DNA from: Wenzhouxiangella limi
GTDB taxonomy: Bacteria; Pseudomonadota; Gammaproteobacteria; Xanthomonadales; Wenzhouxiangellaceae
NCBI RefSeq assembly: GCF_010499265.1
Contig: NZ_JAAGSC010000031.1
Span: forward strand, 62,001-126,000
DNA: 64,000 nucleotides
Reading direction: 5' to 3'
Shown here: positions 43,381-52,403 of the stretch, piece after piece
Numbering within the stretch: the stretch's first letter is position 1
Layout: each line of letters begins with the position of its first letter
Position numbers and translations under genes: made by a program
Notes under the pieces: model-generated
Told to the model about the DNA's origin: nothing
The model's database searches: none
What the model saw: the letters and a program-made list of their open reading frames with translations, nothing else

Positions 43381-44469
43381 ATGTCCGTTTCTTCAACGTC
43401 TTCCGGTTTGCTGGATCGTCCCCGGCCTTTGCGCCAGGAGGACCGCTTCGATGTCGATGCGGTCGATGAGTGGCTCAAGGCGCGGATCGACGGGCTGGAG
43501 GGCGCGCCCGAGGTCGAGCAGTTCTCGCGCGGGGCCTCCAACCTGACCTATCGCCTGCGCTACCCGGACCGGGACTTGATCCTGCGGCGTCCGCCGCCGG
43601 GCACCAAGGCCAAGTCGGCCCACAACATGGTGCGCGAGTACAAGGTCCAGAAAGCGCTCAAGCCGGCCTACCCGTATGTTCCGGAAATGCTGGCGCTGTG
43701 CACTGATGAAAGCGTCATCGGCTCGGATTTCTACGTCATGGAACAGCTCGAGGGCATCATCCTGCGCGCCAACCTGCCCGAGGGACTGGCGCTGGACCCC
43801 GAGCAGGCCCGGCGCCTTTCCACCGCCGCCGTCGATCGCCTGATCGATCTGCACCAGGTCGACGTGCAGGCGGCCGGCCTGGAAAAACTCGGCAAGGGCG
43901 CCGGCTACAACCGGCGCCAGATCGAGGGCTGGTCGGAGCGCTTCAAGCGCGCAAAGACGTGGAACGTGCTGCCCGGGCGATCGGTGATGCGCTGGCTGGC
44001 CGAGCGCGTACCCGACGAGGTCGCCATCCGCGTCATCCACGGTGATTTCCGCTTCGACAACCTGGTGCTGGACCCGGATGATCCGCTCAAGATCATTGGC
44101 GTGCTGGACTGGGAGCTGGCCACCCTGGGCGACCCGCTGATGGACCTGGGCAATTCCATGGCCTACTGGGTCCAGGCCGACGACGAGAAGTACTTCAAGG
44201 GTTTCCGGCGCCAGCCCACTCATGTTCCCGGGATGCTGACGCGCACCGAGGTGGTCGAGTACTACTGCGACAAGACCGGGTTCCGGCCCGAAAACTGGGC
44301 GTTTTACGAGGTCTACGGGCTGTTCCGGCTGGCGGTGATCGCCCAGCAGATCTATTACCGTTACCACAAGGGCCAGACCCGCAATCCGCAGTTCAGGCAC
44401 TTCTGGCTTGCGGTCAATTACCTGATGTGGCGCTGTCGGCGCATCATCGGCAAGGCTGATCGAGCCTGA
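43381..44469 (+). CDS. Aminoglycoside-phosphotransferase-fold kinase, ACAD10/ACAD11-like
   Basis: Kinase-like protein of 362 residues with the APH fold: N-lobe (FSRGASNLTYRLRYPDRDLIL, with R/K in place for ATP), catalytic loop HGDFRFDNLVLDPDD (Brenner motif with Asp and Asn), and the metal-binding VLDWELATLGDPLMDL. Human ACAD10/11 fuse this domain with an acyl-CoA dehydrogenase and phosphorylate 4-hydroxyacyl-CoA before dehydration; here the two are separate adjacent genes. A role in 4-hydroxy acid catabolism is inferred. Antibiotic inactivation is unlikely. ATG 43381 lacks a strong ribosome-binding site. Confidence 0.9.
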   Translation: MSVSSTSSGLLDRPRPLRQEDRFDVDAVDEWLKARIDGLEGAPEVEQFSRGASNLTYRLRYPDRDLILRRPPPGTKAKSAHNMVREYKVQKALKPAYPYVPEMLALCTDESVIGSDFYVMEQLEGIILRANLPEGLALDPEQARRLSTAAVDRLIDLHQVDVQAAGLEKLGKGAGYNRRQIEGWSERFKRAKTWNVLPGRSVMRWLAERVPDEVAIRVIHGDFRFDNLVLDPDDPLKIIGVLDWELATLGDPLMDLGNSMAYWVQADDEKYFKGFRRQPTHVPGMLTRTEVVEYYCDKTGFRPENWAFYEVYGLFRLAVIAQQIYYRYHKGQTRNPQFRHFWLAVNYLMWRCRRIIGKADRA

Positions 44470-44470
44470 C

Positions 44471-45070
44471 GTGGACAATGGTTCGGCAAATACTCCGCGG
44501 CGGCCGGGCCAGGCCGTATTCAGCAACCGGCAGGTGCCTCTTGCGGAGCTTCCCGATTACCAGGCCGCGAAGCTCGATCTGGTGTCGCTGCGCTTTGCGC
44601 CTTACGCTGCCCTGACCGCCGGCCTGCTTTGGCTGGGATTGGCCGCGGCGGTCTTCATCGCACCCCGGCTGCCGTTTGCGGATGTGACCCTGCCGCCCGG
44701 ACTTGTGCTGGTGCCTCTGGTTGCGCTGATCTGGTTTGTCGCCGTGGCCTGGATCGATGGTCGTCGACGCGGCTGGGCGCTCAGAGAGCATGACCTGATT
44801 TATCGCTCCGGTTTGATCTGGCAGCGAACCGCCATCCTGCCATTCGCCCGCATCCAGCATGTCGAAACCGCCTCCGGGCCGCTGGAGCGGCTATTCGGAC
44901 TGATGCGGGTCAAGTGCTTCACTGCCGGCGGCATGGGCGCTGACCTCAGCGTTGAAGGGCTGGACCGGGCCTCGGCGCGCAAGGTGCGCCAGCACCTGCT
45001 CGAACAGATCCGCGATGAGGACGGCATGGACGATGCGGCCCGGGGCGAGGACGAAGAGGCGGGCGGGTGA
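44471..45070 (+). CDS. bPH2-domain membrane protein, YdbS-like
   Basis: Inner-membrane protein of 199 residues with two transmembrane helices (about 44-64 and 76-95) followed by a bacterial PH-like domain (DGRRRGWALREHDLIYRSGL, LPFARIQHVETASGPLERLF, LMRVKCFTAGG). It matches the YdbS family in layout and is always paired with a YdbT-like protein, as here. Function is unknown; roles in resistance to antibiotics or stress have been reported for the family. GTG 44471 starts one base after the upstream stop; its end overlaps the next start by 4 bp (GTGA). Confidence 0.85.
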   Translation: MDNGSANTPRRPGQAVFSNRQVPLAELPDYQAAKLDLVSLRFAPYAALTAGLLWLGLAAAVFIAPRLPFADVTLPPGLVLVPLVALIWFVAVAWIDGRRRGWALREHDLIYRSGLIWQRTAILPFARIQHVETASGPLERLFGLMRVKCFTAGGMGADLSVEGLDRASARKVRQHLLEQIRDEDGMDDAARGEDEEAGG

Positions 45071-46584
45071 GCGAGTCGGACGACTGGCAGCGGCTCAGCC
45101 CGCTGGCGCTGGTCTTTCTCATCGTCAGCGGGCTGCAGCGCCAGGTCCGCGAAAACCTGTTCCTGTTTGCCGGCGCTGGCGCCGGGGCGGCTTTTACCGA
45201 CTGGCTGGGCTTGCGCGAACTGGCGTTGATCGCTCTGGTGTTCGTGCTTTTTTCGGTGCTGGGCGCGATGCTCTACCACCGTCGTTTCCGCTTCCGGATG
45301 GAAGCCGATGCGGTGCGTGTCCGACGCGGCCTGGTCGAGCACAAGGAACTGCGGGTGCGCTTTGCCCGGGTTCAGAATATCCAGCTTGGGCAGCCGTTCT
45401 ATTTCCGTCCGTTCAACCTGGTCCGCTTCAGCCTCCAGACCCCGGGGGCATCCGACAAGGAAGTCGAGCTCCCCGGTATCGATCGGTCGCTGGCCGAGAC
45501 CATGCGCGATCGCATCAGCGCGGCGCGCGGTGAACTCGAGGAGACGGAAGCCCGGCCGGAACCGGAAGAGGGGGCCGATCCGGAGCCGCTCGAACAACCG
45601 GCCGTGTTCGCGCCTTCGTCGGGCCGTTTGTTCCTGCACGGTCTTTCCAGCAACCAGGTGTGGGTGATTGCTGGCCTGTTTTTCTACGTGGGCGGTAACC
45701 TGCTTGAGCGTTTTGGCGAGCGCGTCGAGCAAGTGGCCGAGCGCGCGCTGGAAAACGGCCAGGCGATTGATCTGCCGGTCTCTGCCTGGGCGCTTGGCGC
45801 GGGCGCGCTGCTGGTTTTTCTGCTGATTCTGTTTGTCCTGTCAGGCTTGCTGGCGCTGGTGCGCTTCTGGCGCTTTCGCCTGCGCGAACGTGGCGATCGG
45901 GTCATCGCTCTGGCCGGGCTGTTCGACCGGCGCGAGCAAACCCTGCGCCGAGCGAAGGTTACTGGGCTGCAGCTGCGCCAGTCGGCCGTCGGTCGTGTGC
46001 TGGGCTGCTGGAGTCTGGTGCTGCGCCAGACCCGAAGCTCGGATCACGAGACCCCGGCCGGCGGGAATGCCTTCGTGGTGCCGGGCCTGCGCCAGGATGA
46101 CCTGGCGCTGGCCGAAGCGCTGCTGCCGGGCGCTGTGTTTCCGGGCCGATTCCAGCGTATCAGCCCGCGCTACCGGCGCTTTGCCTTCTCGCGCCTGTTG
46201 CTGGGCCTGCTGCTGGCGCTTGTTCTGGCCGGCCTGCTGTTCGGGTTCGATCACTGGAGCCTGCTGGCGCTTTCTGTCGGCGCGCTCGTTGCCCTGCCGG
46301 TTCTCCACCTGCGCTTTCGCCAGTGGGGCTGGGCCCTCGAAGAGGGCGTGCTGTGGGTGCGCCGGGGTCTGCTCGGGCAGCGCATCGACGGCTTCGATCT
46401 GGAGCAGGTGCAGCAGGCCCGGGTGACCAGCAGTCCATATCTGCGGCGGCATGATCTTGTTGGCCTCGAACTGGTGCTGCCCCAGGGCGTGATCGGGCTG
46501 CCGTTCCTGCCTTCAAGGCCGGCGGCCGAGCTCGCCAACCGGGCCCTGGCGACGGCCGAGCAGGCGAGGTTTCATCGGGTCTGA
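45067..46584 (+). CDS. bPH2-domain membrane protein, YdbT-like
   Basis: Multi-pass membrane protein of 505 residues with repeated units of two transmembrane helices plus a PH-like domain. The units start near residues 10, 195 and 375, and their PH signatures are [40 protein letters not shown] and [20 protein letters not shown]. This is the YdbT organisation, always downstream of YdbS. It starts at GTG 45067, overlapping the YdbS stop as GTGA. Substrate and function are unknown. Confidence 0.85.
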   Translation: MSESDDWQRLSPLALVFLIVSGLQRQVRENLFLFAGAGAGAAFTDWLGLRELALIALVFVLFSVLGAMLYHRRFRFRMEADAVRVRRGLVEHKELRVRFARVQNIQLGQPFYFRPFNLVRFSLQTPGASDKEVELPGIDRSLAETMRDRISAARGELEETEARPEPEEGADPEPLEQPAVFAPSSGRLFLHGLSSNQVWVIAGLFFYVGGNLLERFGERVEQVAERALENGQAIDLPVSAWALGAGALLVFLLILFVLSGLLALVRFWRFRLRERGDRVIALAGLFDRREQTLRRAKVTGLQLRQSAVGRVLGCWSLVLRQTRSSDHETPAGGNAFVVPGLRQDDLALAEALLPGAVFPGRFQRISPRYRRFAFSRLLLGLLLALVLAGLLFGFDHWSLLALSVGALVALPVLHLRFRQWGWALEEGVLWVRRGLLGQRIDGFDLEQVQQARVTSSPYLRRHDLVGLELVLPQGVIGLPFLPSRPAAELANRALATAEQARFHRV

Positions 46585-46664
46585 GTCGATGCTTTCCGCC
46601 TCTGGAACGCCGCGGACTGCGTGCTAGAATCCAGGATTGGACGGGTTTTCGGGAGAGAACAGGG

Positions 46665-47555
46665 ATGACGCAGCCTGCGGCGGGTTCGAGGTTCCGCGCG
46701 CTGGTGGCCGAACAGGCCCCGGTGCAGATTGTCGGCACGGTCAATGCGTACAGCGCATTGCTGGCCCAAAAGGCCGGCCACAAAGCCATCTACCTCTCCG
46801 GTGCCGGTGTCGCCAACGCGTCCCTGGGGCTGCCCGATCTGGGCATCAGCCAGCTGGCCGACGTGGCCGAGGATGCCCGCCGGATCACGGCGGTATGCGA
46901 CCTGCCGCTGCTGGTCGACGTCGATACCGGCTGGGGCAGTGCGTTCAACATTGCCCGCACCGTGCGCGAAATGGAGCGCGCCGGCGTCGCTGCCATCCAC
47001 CTGGAAGATCAGGTCCAGGCCAAGCGCTGCGGCCATCGGCCCAACAAGGCCCTGGTGAGCATCGAGGAAATGGTCGACCGGGTGCGCGCCGGCGTCGATG
47101 CACGCACGGACGCGAGCTTCGTGTTCATGGCCCGCACCGACGGCCACGCTTCCGAGGGCATGACGGCCGCGGTCGAGCGCGCCAATCGCTACGTCGAGGC
47201 CGGCGCCGACATGATTTTTGCCGAAGCGCTGCACACCCTGGAGGAATTTGCCACCTTCACCCGCCAGGTGCCAGTGCCGGTGCTTGCCAATATCACAGAG
47301 TTCGGTCAAACGCCGCTGTTCGACGTCGATGAACTCGCCGGCGTCAACGTCGCCATGGTGCTGTACCCGCTATCCGCTTTCCGGGCCATGAGCAAGGCGA
47401 CCCTGGCGGTCTACGGGGCGATCGCCCGCGACGGCCACCAGCGCGGCGTGGTCGAGGCCATGCAAACGCGCACCGAACTCTACGAGATCCTGGGTTACCA
47501 CGACTACGAGCAAAAGCTCGATGAACTGTTCAGCAAGGAGTCGCAGCATGAGTAA
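46665..47555 (+). CDS. prpB: Methylisocitrate lyase
   Basis: Cleaves 2-methylisocitrate to pyruvate and succinate in the methylcitrate cycle of propionate use. The 296-residue protein has the PEP mutase/isocitrate lyase TIM-barrel with the catalytic KRCGH loop (residues 124-128, AKRCGHRP), the metal-binding DVDTGWG and the substrate-loop [13 protein letters not shown]. The conserved TEFGQTP follows. A TAGAAT -10-like motif is at 46625-46630. It overlaps prpC by 8 bp, and a good ribosome-binding site for prpC lies inside it. Confidence 0.95.
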   Translation: MTQPAAGSRFRALVAEQAPVQIVGTVNAYSALLAQKAGHKAIYLSGAGVANASLGLPDLGISQLADVAEDARRITAVCDLPLLVDVDTGWGSAFNIARTVREMERAGVAAIHLEDQVQAKRCGHRPNKALVSIEEMVDRVRAGVDARTDASFVFMARTDGHASEGMTAAVERANRYVEAGADMIFAEALHTLEEFATFTRQVPVPVLANITEFGQTPLFDVDELAGVNVAMVLYPLSAFRAMSKATLAVYGAIARDGHQRGVVEAMQTRTELYEILGYHDYEQKLDELFSKESQHE

Positions 47556-48669
47556 AAAAAACACCGGGGCCGGCCTGAGAGGGCAGTCGGCCGGACAGAC
47601 GGCCATTTGCACGGTGGGTGCGGCCGGCAACAGCCTGCGCTATCGCGGTTATGCGGTTGATGACCTGGCTGAAAACGCCAGCTTCAACGAAGTCGCTCAC
47701 CTGATCCTGAAAGGCCACCTGCCCGACGCTGATGAACTGGCCGCCTACAGCGCGCGGCTGCGCGCCCTGCGTGGCCTCCCCGCGGCGCTCAAGGAGGTGC
47801 TGGAGCGGATTCCGGCATCGGCCCACCCGATGGATGTGCTGCGCACAGGGTGTTCGTTCCTGGGCAATCTGGAGACCGAAGCCGACTTCTCGCGACAGCA
47901 GGACGTGGCCGATCGCCTGCTGGCCGCCTTCCCGTCGATGATTACCTACTGGTACCGCTACAGCCACGATGGCGTGCGCATCGAGGTCGAGACCGACGAT
48001 GACGGCATTGGCGGGCATTTCCTGCACCTGCTGCGCGGCGAAAAGCCCAACGCACTCCACGCCCGCGTCATGGACGTCTCGCTGATCCTGTATGCCGAGC
48101 ACGAATTCAACGCCTCGACCTTCACCGCGCGGGTCTGTGCCTCAACGCTTTCGGACCTGCACTCGTGCGTGACGGGTGCGATCGGTTCGCTCCGGGGTCC
48201 GCTGCACGGCGGGGCGAATGAAATGGCCATGGCCATGATCGAAAAATACCGTTCGCCCGAAGAAGCGCGCGCCGACGTGCTGCGCATGCTCGAGGCCAAG
48301 GAAAAGATCATGGGCTTCGGTCACGCCGTCTATCGCGAGAAGGACCCGCGCAACGCCATCATTCGCGAGTGGTCGCGCAAGCTGGCCGAAGACGTCGGTG
48401 ATACGGTCCTGTTCCCGGTCTCCGAGGTGGTCGAAAAGACCATGTGGGAAGAAAAGAAGCTGTTCGCCAACGCTGATTTCTACCACGCCTCGGCCTATCA
48501 CTTCATGGGCATTCCCACTGGTCTGTTCACGCCGATCTTCGTGATGTCACGCGTCACCGGCTGGTGCGCTCATGTGATGGAGCAGCGTGAAAACAACCGC
48601 ATCATCCGGCCCGGCGCCGACTACACCGGCCCGGACCCGCGCCCGGTACCGCCGATCGACCAGCGCTGA
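47548..48669 (+). CDS. prpC: 2-methylcitrate synthase
   Basis: Condenses propionyl-CoA with oxaloacetate; 373 residues, the short form typical of PrpC, not of the longer hexameric GltA. Citrate-synthase active-site histidines are seen in LHGGANE and GFGHAVYR, and the catalytic Asp and arginines lie further on ([27 protein letters not shown]). ATG 47548 has AAGGAG at 47535-47540 and overlaps prpB. The usual downstream genes acnD and prpF, or prpD, are not here: a minus-strand gene follows at once, so 2-methylcitrate dehydration must be encoded elsewhere. Confidence 0.95.
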   Translation: MSKKNTGAGLRGQSAGQTAICTVGAAGNSLRYRGYAVDDLAENASFNEVAHLILKGHLPDADELAAYSARLRALRGLPAALKEVLERIPASAHPMDVLRTGCSFLGNLETEADFSRQQDVADRLLAAFPSMITYWYRYSHDGVRIEVETDDDGIGGHFLHLLRGEKPNALHARVMDVSLILYAEHEFNASTFTARVCASTLSDLHSCVTGAIGSLRGPLHGGANEMAMAMIEKYRSPEEARADVLRMLEAKEKIMGFGHAVYREKDPRNAIIREWSRKLAEDVGDTVLFPVSEVVEKTMWEEKKLFANADFYHASAYHFMGIPTGLFTPIFVMSRVTGWCAHVMEQRENNRIIRPGADYTGPDPRPVPPIDQR

Positions 48670-48678
48670 GCGAGGCGC

Positions 48679-49278
48679 TCATTTTCTTCGGCTCATGGCC
48701 GCGGTCAGGATCAGCCTGATCGCGTCCTCGAACGGCATGTCGACCGGCTCGCACCACTCGCGCGGCACAAACAGGGTGTAGCCGGCGATCTGGTAGCTCA
48801 GCGGCAGGTAGACGGCGACCTCACCGTCGTCGCCGAAGGGCAGGCCGGAAAAGTCTTCGCGGGTGATGAAGCCAAGCAGGGAGTAGCCGGACGGGTGGCG
48901 TACGCGCACGACCTGGTTGAACTTGTCCTTGTCGTCGCCGGAAAAATAGTCGACGAAGTCCTTGGTGGCGCGAAACACCGACTTGACCACCGGCATGCGA
49001 TCGAGGATGCCCTCGCCGAAGTCGATCAGCTTGCGAAACAGGTAGACCTCGCTGAGCAGTCCGATGAGCAGGACCAGCAGGATGCCGCCCACCAGGCCCA
49101 TGCCCTGGATGTACCAGCTTTCCGGCAGCACGATCTGAATCAGGCGGCCCACCCCGCCTTCGGCCAGCCCGGCCAGCCAGAACACGATGATCAGGGTCAG
49201 CGCGATCGGGATGATCGTTGCCAGGCCCTTGAAGAAAAGCGGCAGCAGGGCCGCAAAACGATGGTTTTCAGAGTTCAT
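48679..49278 (-). CDS. DUF502 membrane protein
   Basis: Inner-membrane protein of 199 residues from the DUF502 family. Two transmembrane segments near residues 12-36 and 56-78 are followed by the conserved cytoplasmic domain (RMPVVKSVFRATKDFVDYFS, GFITREDFSGLPFGDDGEVA, VPREWCEPVDMPFEDAIRLI). Function is unknown. Its start overlaps the end of the small PspB-like gene upstream by 11 bp, so the two are co-translated. The gene is convergent with prpC, 9 bp away. Confidence 0.88.
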   Translation of the reverse strand: MNSENHRFAALLPLFFKGLATIIPIALTLIIVFWLAGLAEGGVGRLIQIVLPESWYIQGMGLVGGILLVLLIGLLSEVYLFRKLIDFGEGILDRMPVVKSVFRATKDFVDYFSGDDKDKFNQVVRVRHPSGYSLLGFITREDFSGLPFGDDGEVAVYLPLSYQIAGYTLFVPREWCEPVDMPFEDAIRLILTAAMSRRK

Positions 49279-49483
49279 CGAATTTCTGTCTGAGTGTTTC
49301 TCGCTGATCGGTGACGATCCGCTCCAGTGTTTCCACGCGCTCGCGCAGGTCTTTTAGATCGGTCTCGATGCGTTCGGCCTCCTCGGGTCGCCGGCGCCTG
49401 GCCTCCAGCCACTTGATGCCGAGGGTGTAAATCATGTAAAGCGCGGTCAGCGTTACGAGGAAAGAAAAGACATTCACGGACAC
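49268..49483 (-). CDS. Small PspB-like membrane protein
   Basis: Protein of 71 residues with one N-terminal transmembrane helix (about 5-24) and a charged coiled-coil tail (ERIETDLKDLRERVETLERI). This layout and the ERVETLERIVTD segment resemble phage shock protein B, the inner-membrane partner of PspC that activates the psp response. No pspA, pspC or pspF is present here, so a true Psp role is uncertain. It overlaps the DUF502 gene by 11 bp in an apparent operon. Confidence 0.6.
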   Translation of the reverse strand: MSVNVFSFLVTLTALYMIYTLGIKWLEARRRRPEEAERIETDLKDLRERVETLERIVTDQRETLRQKFDEL

Positions 49484-49523
49484 GACCTGTCATGAGCGGG
49501 CTTGGGTTTCATTATGGCTCGAT

Positions 49524-50594
49524 TCAGGGCAGGGTTTCCGGCAGGCTGGATTCCTCGCCCTGATCGACGGCCGGCGCCTCGCGGGGCTCGACGGTGACCC
49601 GACCCATGAGATAACAAAGGCAGTCGTTGCGGACGATGAACTCGTCGGTGGTCAGCATGGCCGGCATCAGCGGCTTGCGGGTCAGGATTTCCCGCCCGCT
49701 GAGCATGAAGCATTCTTCCGACACATCGCGGCCATCGTGACCACAGGCCAGCAGCGGTTGCCGTTGGCCGTCGGCGTGGATTGCAAACCGGGTACCGGGC
49801 GGCAGTTCGCGAAAATTCATCCGGTCGAGGTCAGGCGAAAACTGCAGCTCTGCCCCGGGCTGGAAACTGAACTCGGCGTCCTCGGCCACTCGCACGGTCG
49901 CAAACATGCTAAACAGCTCCAGGTCTTCGGGAGACGGCATTGCGGTCGGAATCTCGGGCAAGTTGAGCACGGTGTCCAGATACGCCAGCGCGTGATCGGT
50001 GCCGTCGCTGTCGCCGGACAGGCCGCATTCCAAAGTCACGGACGGACAGAACTCGCCGAAGGCCATGGACTGCACGCCCCGTGGCTCGGTGAAATAGATG
50101 ACGGTCCGCGAGAACAGGGTCGCGAGCTGCAAGCGCAGGGGCTCGATGCGGTTGACCGCGGAATAATGGGGGTTGAGCCCGGTGTTGTTGTGGATGTCGA
50201 TACTGGCAATGGGTTTGCGCAGACGAACGTGATCGGTGATCTCGCCGAACACGTCGTGCCAGATGGTCGGGACGGTGTCCGAGCCGGGCCAGCAGCGGTT
50301 GAAATCGGGCTGGTCGGCGAGGTGGCGGCGGCCGCGGCCGGCGGCCCGGACGTTGCCGATCAGCAGGATCAGGCTGCGGGGCAGGGGATCGCGCCGGTAG
50401 CGGCTTTTGAGCAGGCGCCGAACCGCTTCCCAGCCGGACACCTCGTTGCCGTGCTGCAGCACCGAGACGAACAGCGGCTGCGGCCGTCGACCGGGCAGAT
50501 GGATCAGGGTCGGGCCGTCCAGGTGCCGATGCAGCTCGGTGGCCGGCTGCTCGAGCAGTCCGTCGGGCAAATGATCCAGTATGACCGGTTTCAT
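49524..50594 (-). CDS. Succinylglutamate desuccinylase/aspartoacylase family protein (M14-type)
   Basis: Predicted zinc hydrolase of 356 residues in the AstE/aspartoacylase branch of the M14 carboxypeptidase superfamily. Zinc ligands are seen as HxxE in LQHGNEVSGWE (residues about 47-57) and a downstream His in SIDIHNNTGLNPHYSA, and the catalytic Glu may be that in VTLECGLSGDSDG. The C-terminal 100 residues form a separate strand-rich domain. No arginine-catabolism (ast) genes are near, so the substrate is unknown. It starts at ATG 50594 with weak upstream signals and is divergent from the Gld-type transporter operon. Confidence 0.85.
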   Translation of the reverse strand: MKPVILDHLPDGLLEQPATELHRHLDGPTLIHLPGRRPQPLFVSVLQHGNEVSGWEAVRRLLKSRYRRDPLPRSLILLIGNVRAAGRGRRHLADQPDFNRCWPGSDTVPTIWHDVFGEITDHVRLRKPIASIDIHNNTGLNPHYSAVNRIEPLRLQLATLFSRTVIYFTEPRGVQSMAFGEFCPSVTLECGLSGDSDGTDHALAYLDTVLNLPEIPTAMPSPEDLELFSMFATVRVAEDAEFSFQPGAELQFSPDLDRMNFRELPPGTRFAIHADGQRQPLLACGHDGRDVSEECFMLSGREILTRKPLMPAMLTTDEFIVRNDCLCYLMGRVTVEPREAPAVDQGEESSLPETLP

Positions 50595-50745
50595 GCGCTA
50601 TCCTGTTCAGGGCAACCCTATAAGCTAACGCCTTTGGTCGCGACTTGAAAGCCTGATCGCGTCCGTGCCGAGGCTTGAATCCTCTCTTTTCAGCCCCCAG
50701 TCCAAGGCGGCGGAGAACAAACACCACGCTGCCAGAGACCCGGAG

Positions 50746-51669
50746 ATGATCAAAGCCAAGTCACTGAGTCGTCATTACGGCCCGCTCGTCGCTGTCGACA
50801 GACTATCGTTCGAGGTCGAACCCGGGACCATCCTGGGTTTTCTCGGGCCCAACGGGGCCGGCAAGTCCACCACCATGAAGATGCTGACCGGCTTTCTAGA
50901 GCCCAGCAGCGGCACGGCCGAGATCTTCGGACATGATATTCGCAGCGACAGTCTGGCCGCCCGCCGGCTGCTGGGCTACCTGCCCGAAGGCGCTCCCCTG
51001 TACGGTGAACTCAGCGTCGAGCGCTTTCTGCGTTTCGTCGGCGAGGCGCGCGGCTTTCGCGGCGACGAACTGATCCGGCGGGTGGGCTCGGCCGTCGAGC
51101 GCCTGAGCCTGGGCGAAGTGCTGGGTCAGAGCATCGAGACCTTGTCCAAGGGCTTCAAGCGCCGGGTCGGGATTGCCCAGGCCATACTCCACGATCCGCC
51201 GGCGCTGATCCTCGATGAGCCGACCGACGGGCTGGATCCGAACCAGAAGCACGAAGTGCGCCAACTGATCCGCGACATGGCCAGCGAACGCATCATGATC
51301 ATCTCCACCCACATCCTGGAGGAAGTCGACGCCTTGTGCACTCGGGCCATGATCATTGCCCGGGGCCGCCTGCTGGCTGACGATACGCCGACCGGCCTGC
51401 TGGCTCGATCGCGCTACCACAACGCCGTCACGCTGGTTCTAGATGACCTCCAGGCGGCTGCTTCGTCCCTGGGCGCGCTGCAGGAGTCGCGCGAAGTCGA
51501 GATCCGGCGCGGTCAGCTGACCGTTTTTCCCAGCGGCGAGGGTGACCTGTTCGAGGCCGTGACCCGTGAAGTCCGGGCCGCCGGCTGGAAGGTTTCGCAA
51601 ATCCAGCTCGAGTCGGGCCGCCTGGACGAGGTCTTTCGCACGGTGACTGGAAGCGAGGAGGCGGCATGA
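50746..51669 (+). CDS. Gld-type ABC transporter ATP-binding protein
   Basis: ATPase of 307 residues for an ABC transporter similar to GldA or the copper-nitrosyl NosF class. Walker A is GPNGAGKST, signature LSKGFKRRVGIAQ, Walker B LILDEPTDGLDP; the H-loop is STHILEEVD. A C-terminal extension of about 80 residues follows. ATG 50746 was chosen, MIKAKSLSRHYG being the usual family start, though the GGAG is too near it. It opens a four-gene operon with 4-bp overlaps or less. The substrate is unknown; in Bacteroidetes the relatives serve gliding, in other phyla they may handle polysaccharides or lipids. Confidence 0.9.
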   Translation: MIKAKSLSRHYGPLVAVDRLSFEVEPGTILGFLGPNGAGKSTTMKMLTGFLEPSSGTAEIFGHDIRSDSLAARRLLGYLPEGAPLYGELSVERFLRFVGEARGFRGDELIRRVGSAVERLSLGEVLGQSIETLSKGFKRRVGIAQAILHDPPALILDEPTDGLDPNQKHEVRQLIRDMASERIMIISTHILEEVDALCTRAMIIARGRLLADDTPTGLLARSRYHNAVTLVLDDLQAAASSLGALQESREVEIRRGQLTVFPSGEGDLFEAVTREVRAAGWKVSQIQLESGRLDEVFRTVTGSEEAA

Positions 51670-52403
51670 TGAACAACCTCGGCGTTGTCCTCAGGCGTGA
51701 ACTGGCGAGCTACTTCGCCACGCCTGTGGCCTACGTATTCATCGTGATTTATCTGGTCATGGCGGCGGTGTTCACCTTCTACCTCGGCGGGTTCTACGAA
51801 CGGGAAATCGCCGACCTGGAGCCGTTTTTCCGATTCCATCCGTGGCTGTACCTGTTCCTGGTGCCGGCCATCGGCATGCGTCTGTGGGCCGAGGAGCGCA
51901 AGTACGGCACCGTGGAGCTGCTGCTGACCCTGCCGATCACGGCGACCGAAGCCGTACTGGGCAAGTTCCTGGCGGCCTGGCTGTTCATCGGTCTGGCGCT
52001 GCTGCTGACTTTCCCGATCTGGATCACGGTCAACGTGCTGGGCCACCCGGACAACGGCGTGATCGTGGCGGCCTATGTGGGCAGCTGGCTGATGGCCGGC
52101 GGTTTCCTGGCGATCAGCGCCTGTCTGTCGGCCGCCACCCGCAACCAGGTGGTTGCCTTCATCCTTTCGGTCGTCGCCTGCTTCGTGTTTCTGCTGTCGG
52201 GTCTGCCGATGGTGCTCGACCTGTTTCGAGGCTGGCTTCCGCAGGCCGTGATCGACGGCATTGGCAACCTGAGCTTCCTGGTCCATTTCACCTCCATCTC
52301 GCGCGGGGTGCTGGATTTGCGCGACGTGCTCTACTTCGTCCTGGTGATCGGCTTCTGGCTGGCCGCGAACCGGATCGTGCTGGAACGAAAGAAGGCGGAG
52401 TGA
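51666..52403 (+). CDS. Gld-type ABC transporter permease
   Basis: Six-helix membrane permease of 245 residues (GldF family, ABC-2 type). Hydrophobic segments are seen near residues 20-42, 54-70, 98-122, 138-160, 167-188 and 222-238, and the loop EERKYGTVELLLTLPITATE (about 77-96) is the conserved ABC-2 coupling motif. The start overlaps the ATPase stop by 4 bp (ATGA). It pairs with the ATPase before it and the GldG-like protein after it. Confidence 0.9.
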   Translation: MMNNLGVVLRRELASYFATPVAYVFIVIYLVMAAVFTFYLGGFYEREIADLEPFFRFHPWLYLFLVPAIGMRLWAEERKYGTVELLLTLPITATEAVLGKFLAAWLFIGLALLLTFPIWITVNVLGHPDNGVIVAAYVGSWLMAGGFLAISACLSAATRNQVVAFILSVVACFVFLLSGLPMVLDLFRGWLPQAVIDGIGNLSFLVHFTSISRGVLDLRDVLYFVLVIGFWLAANRIVLERKKAE

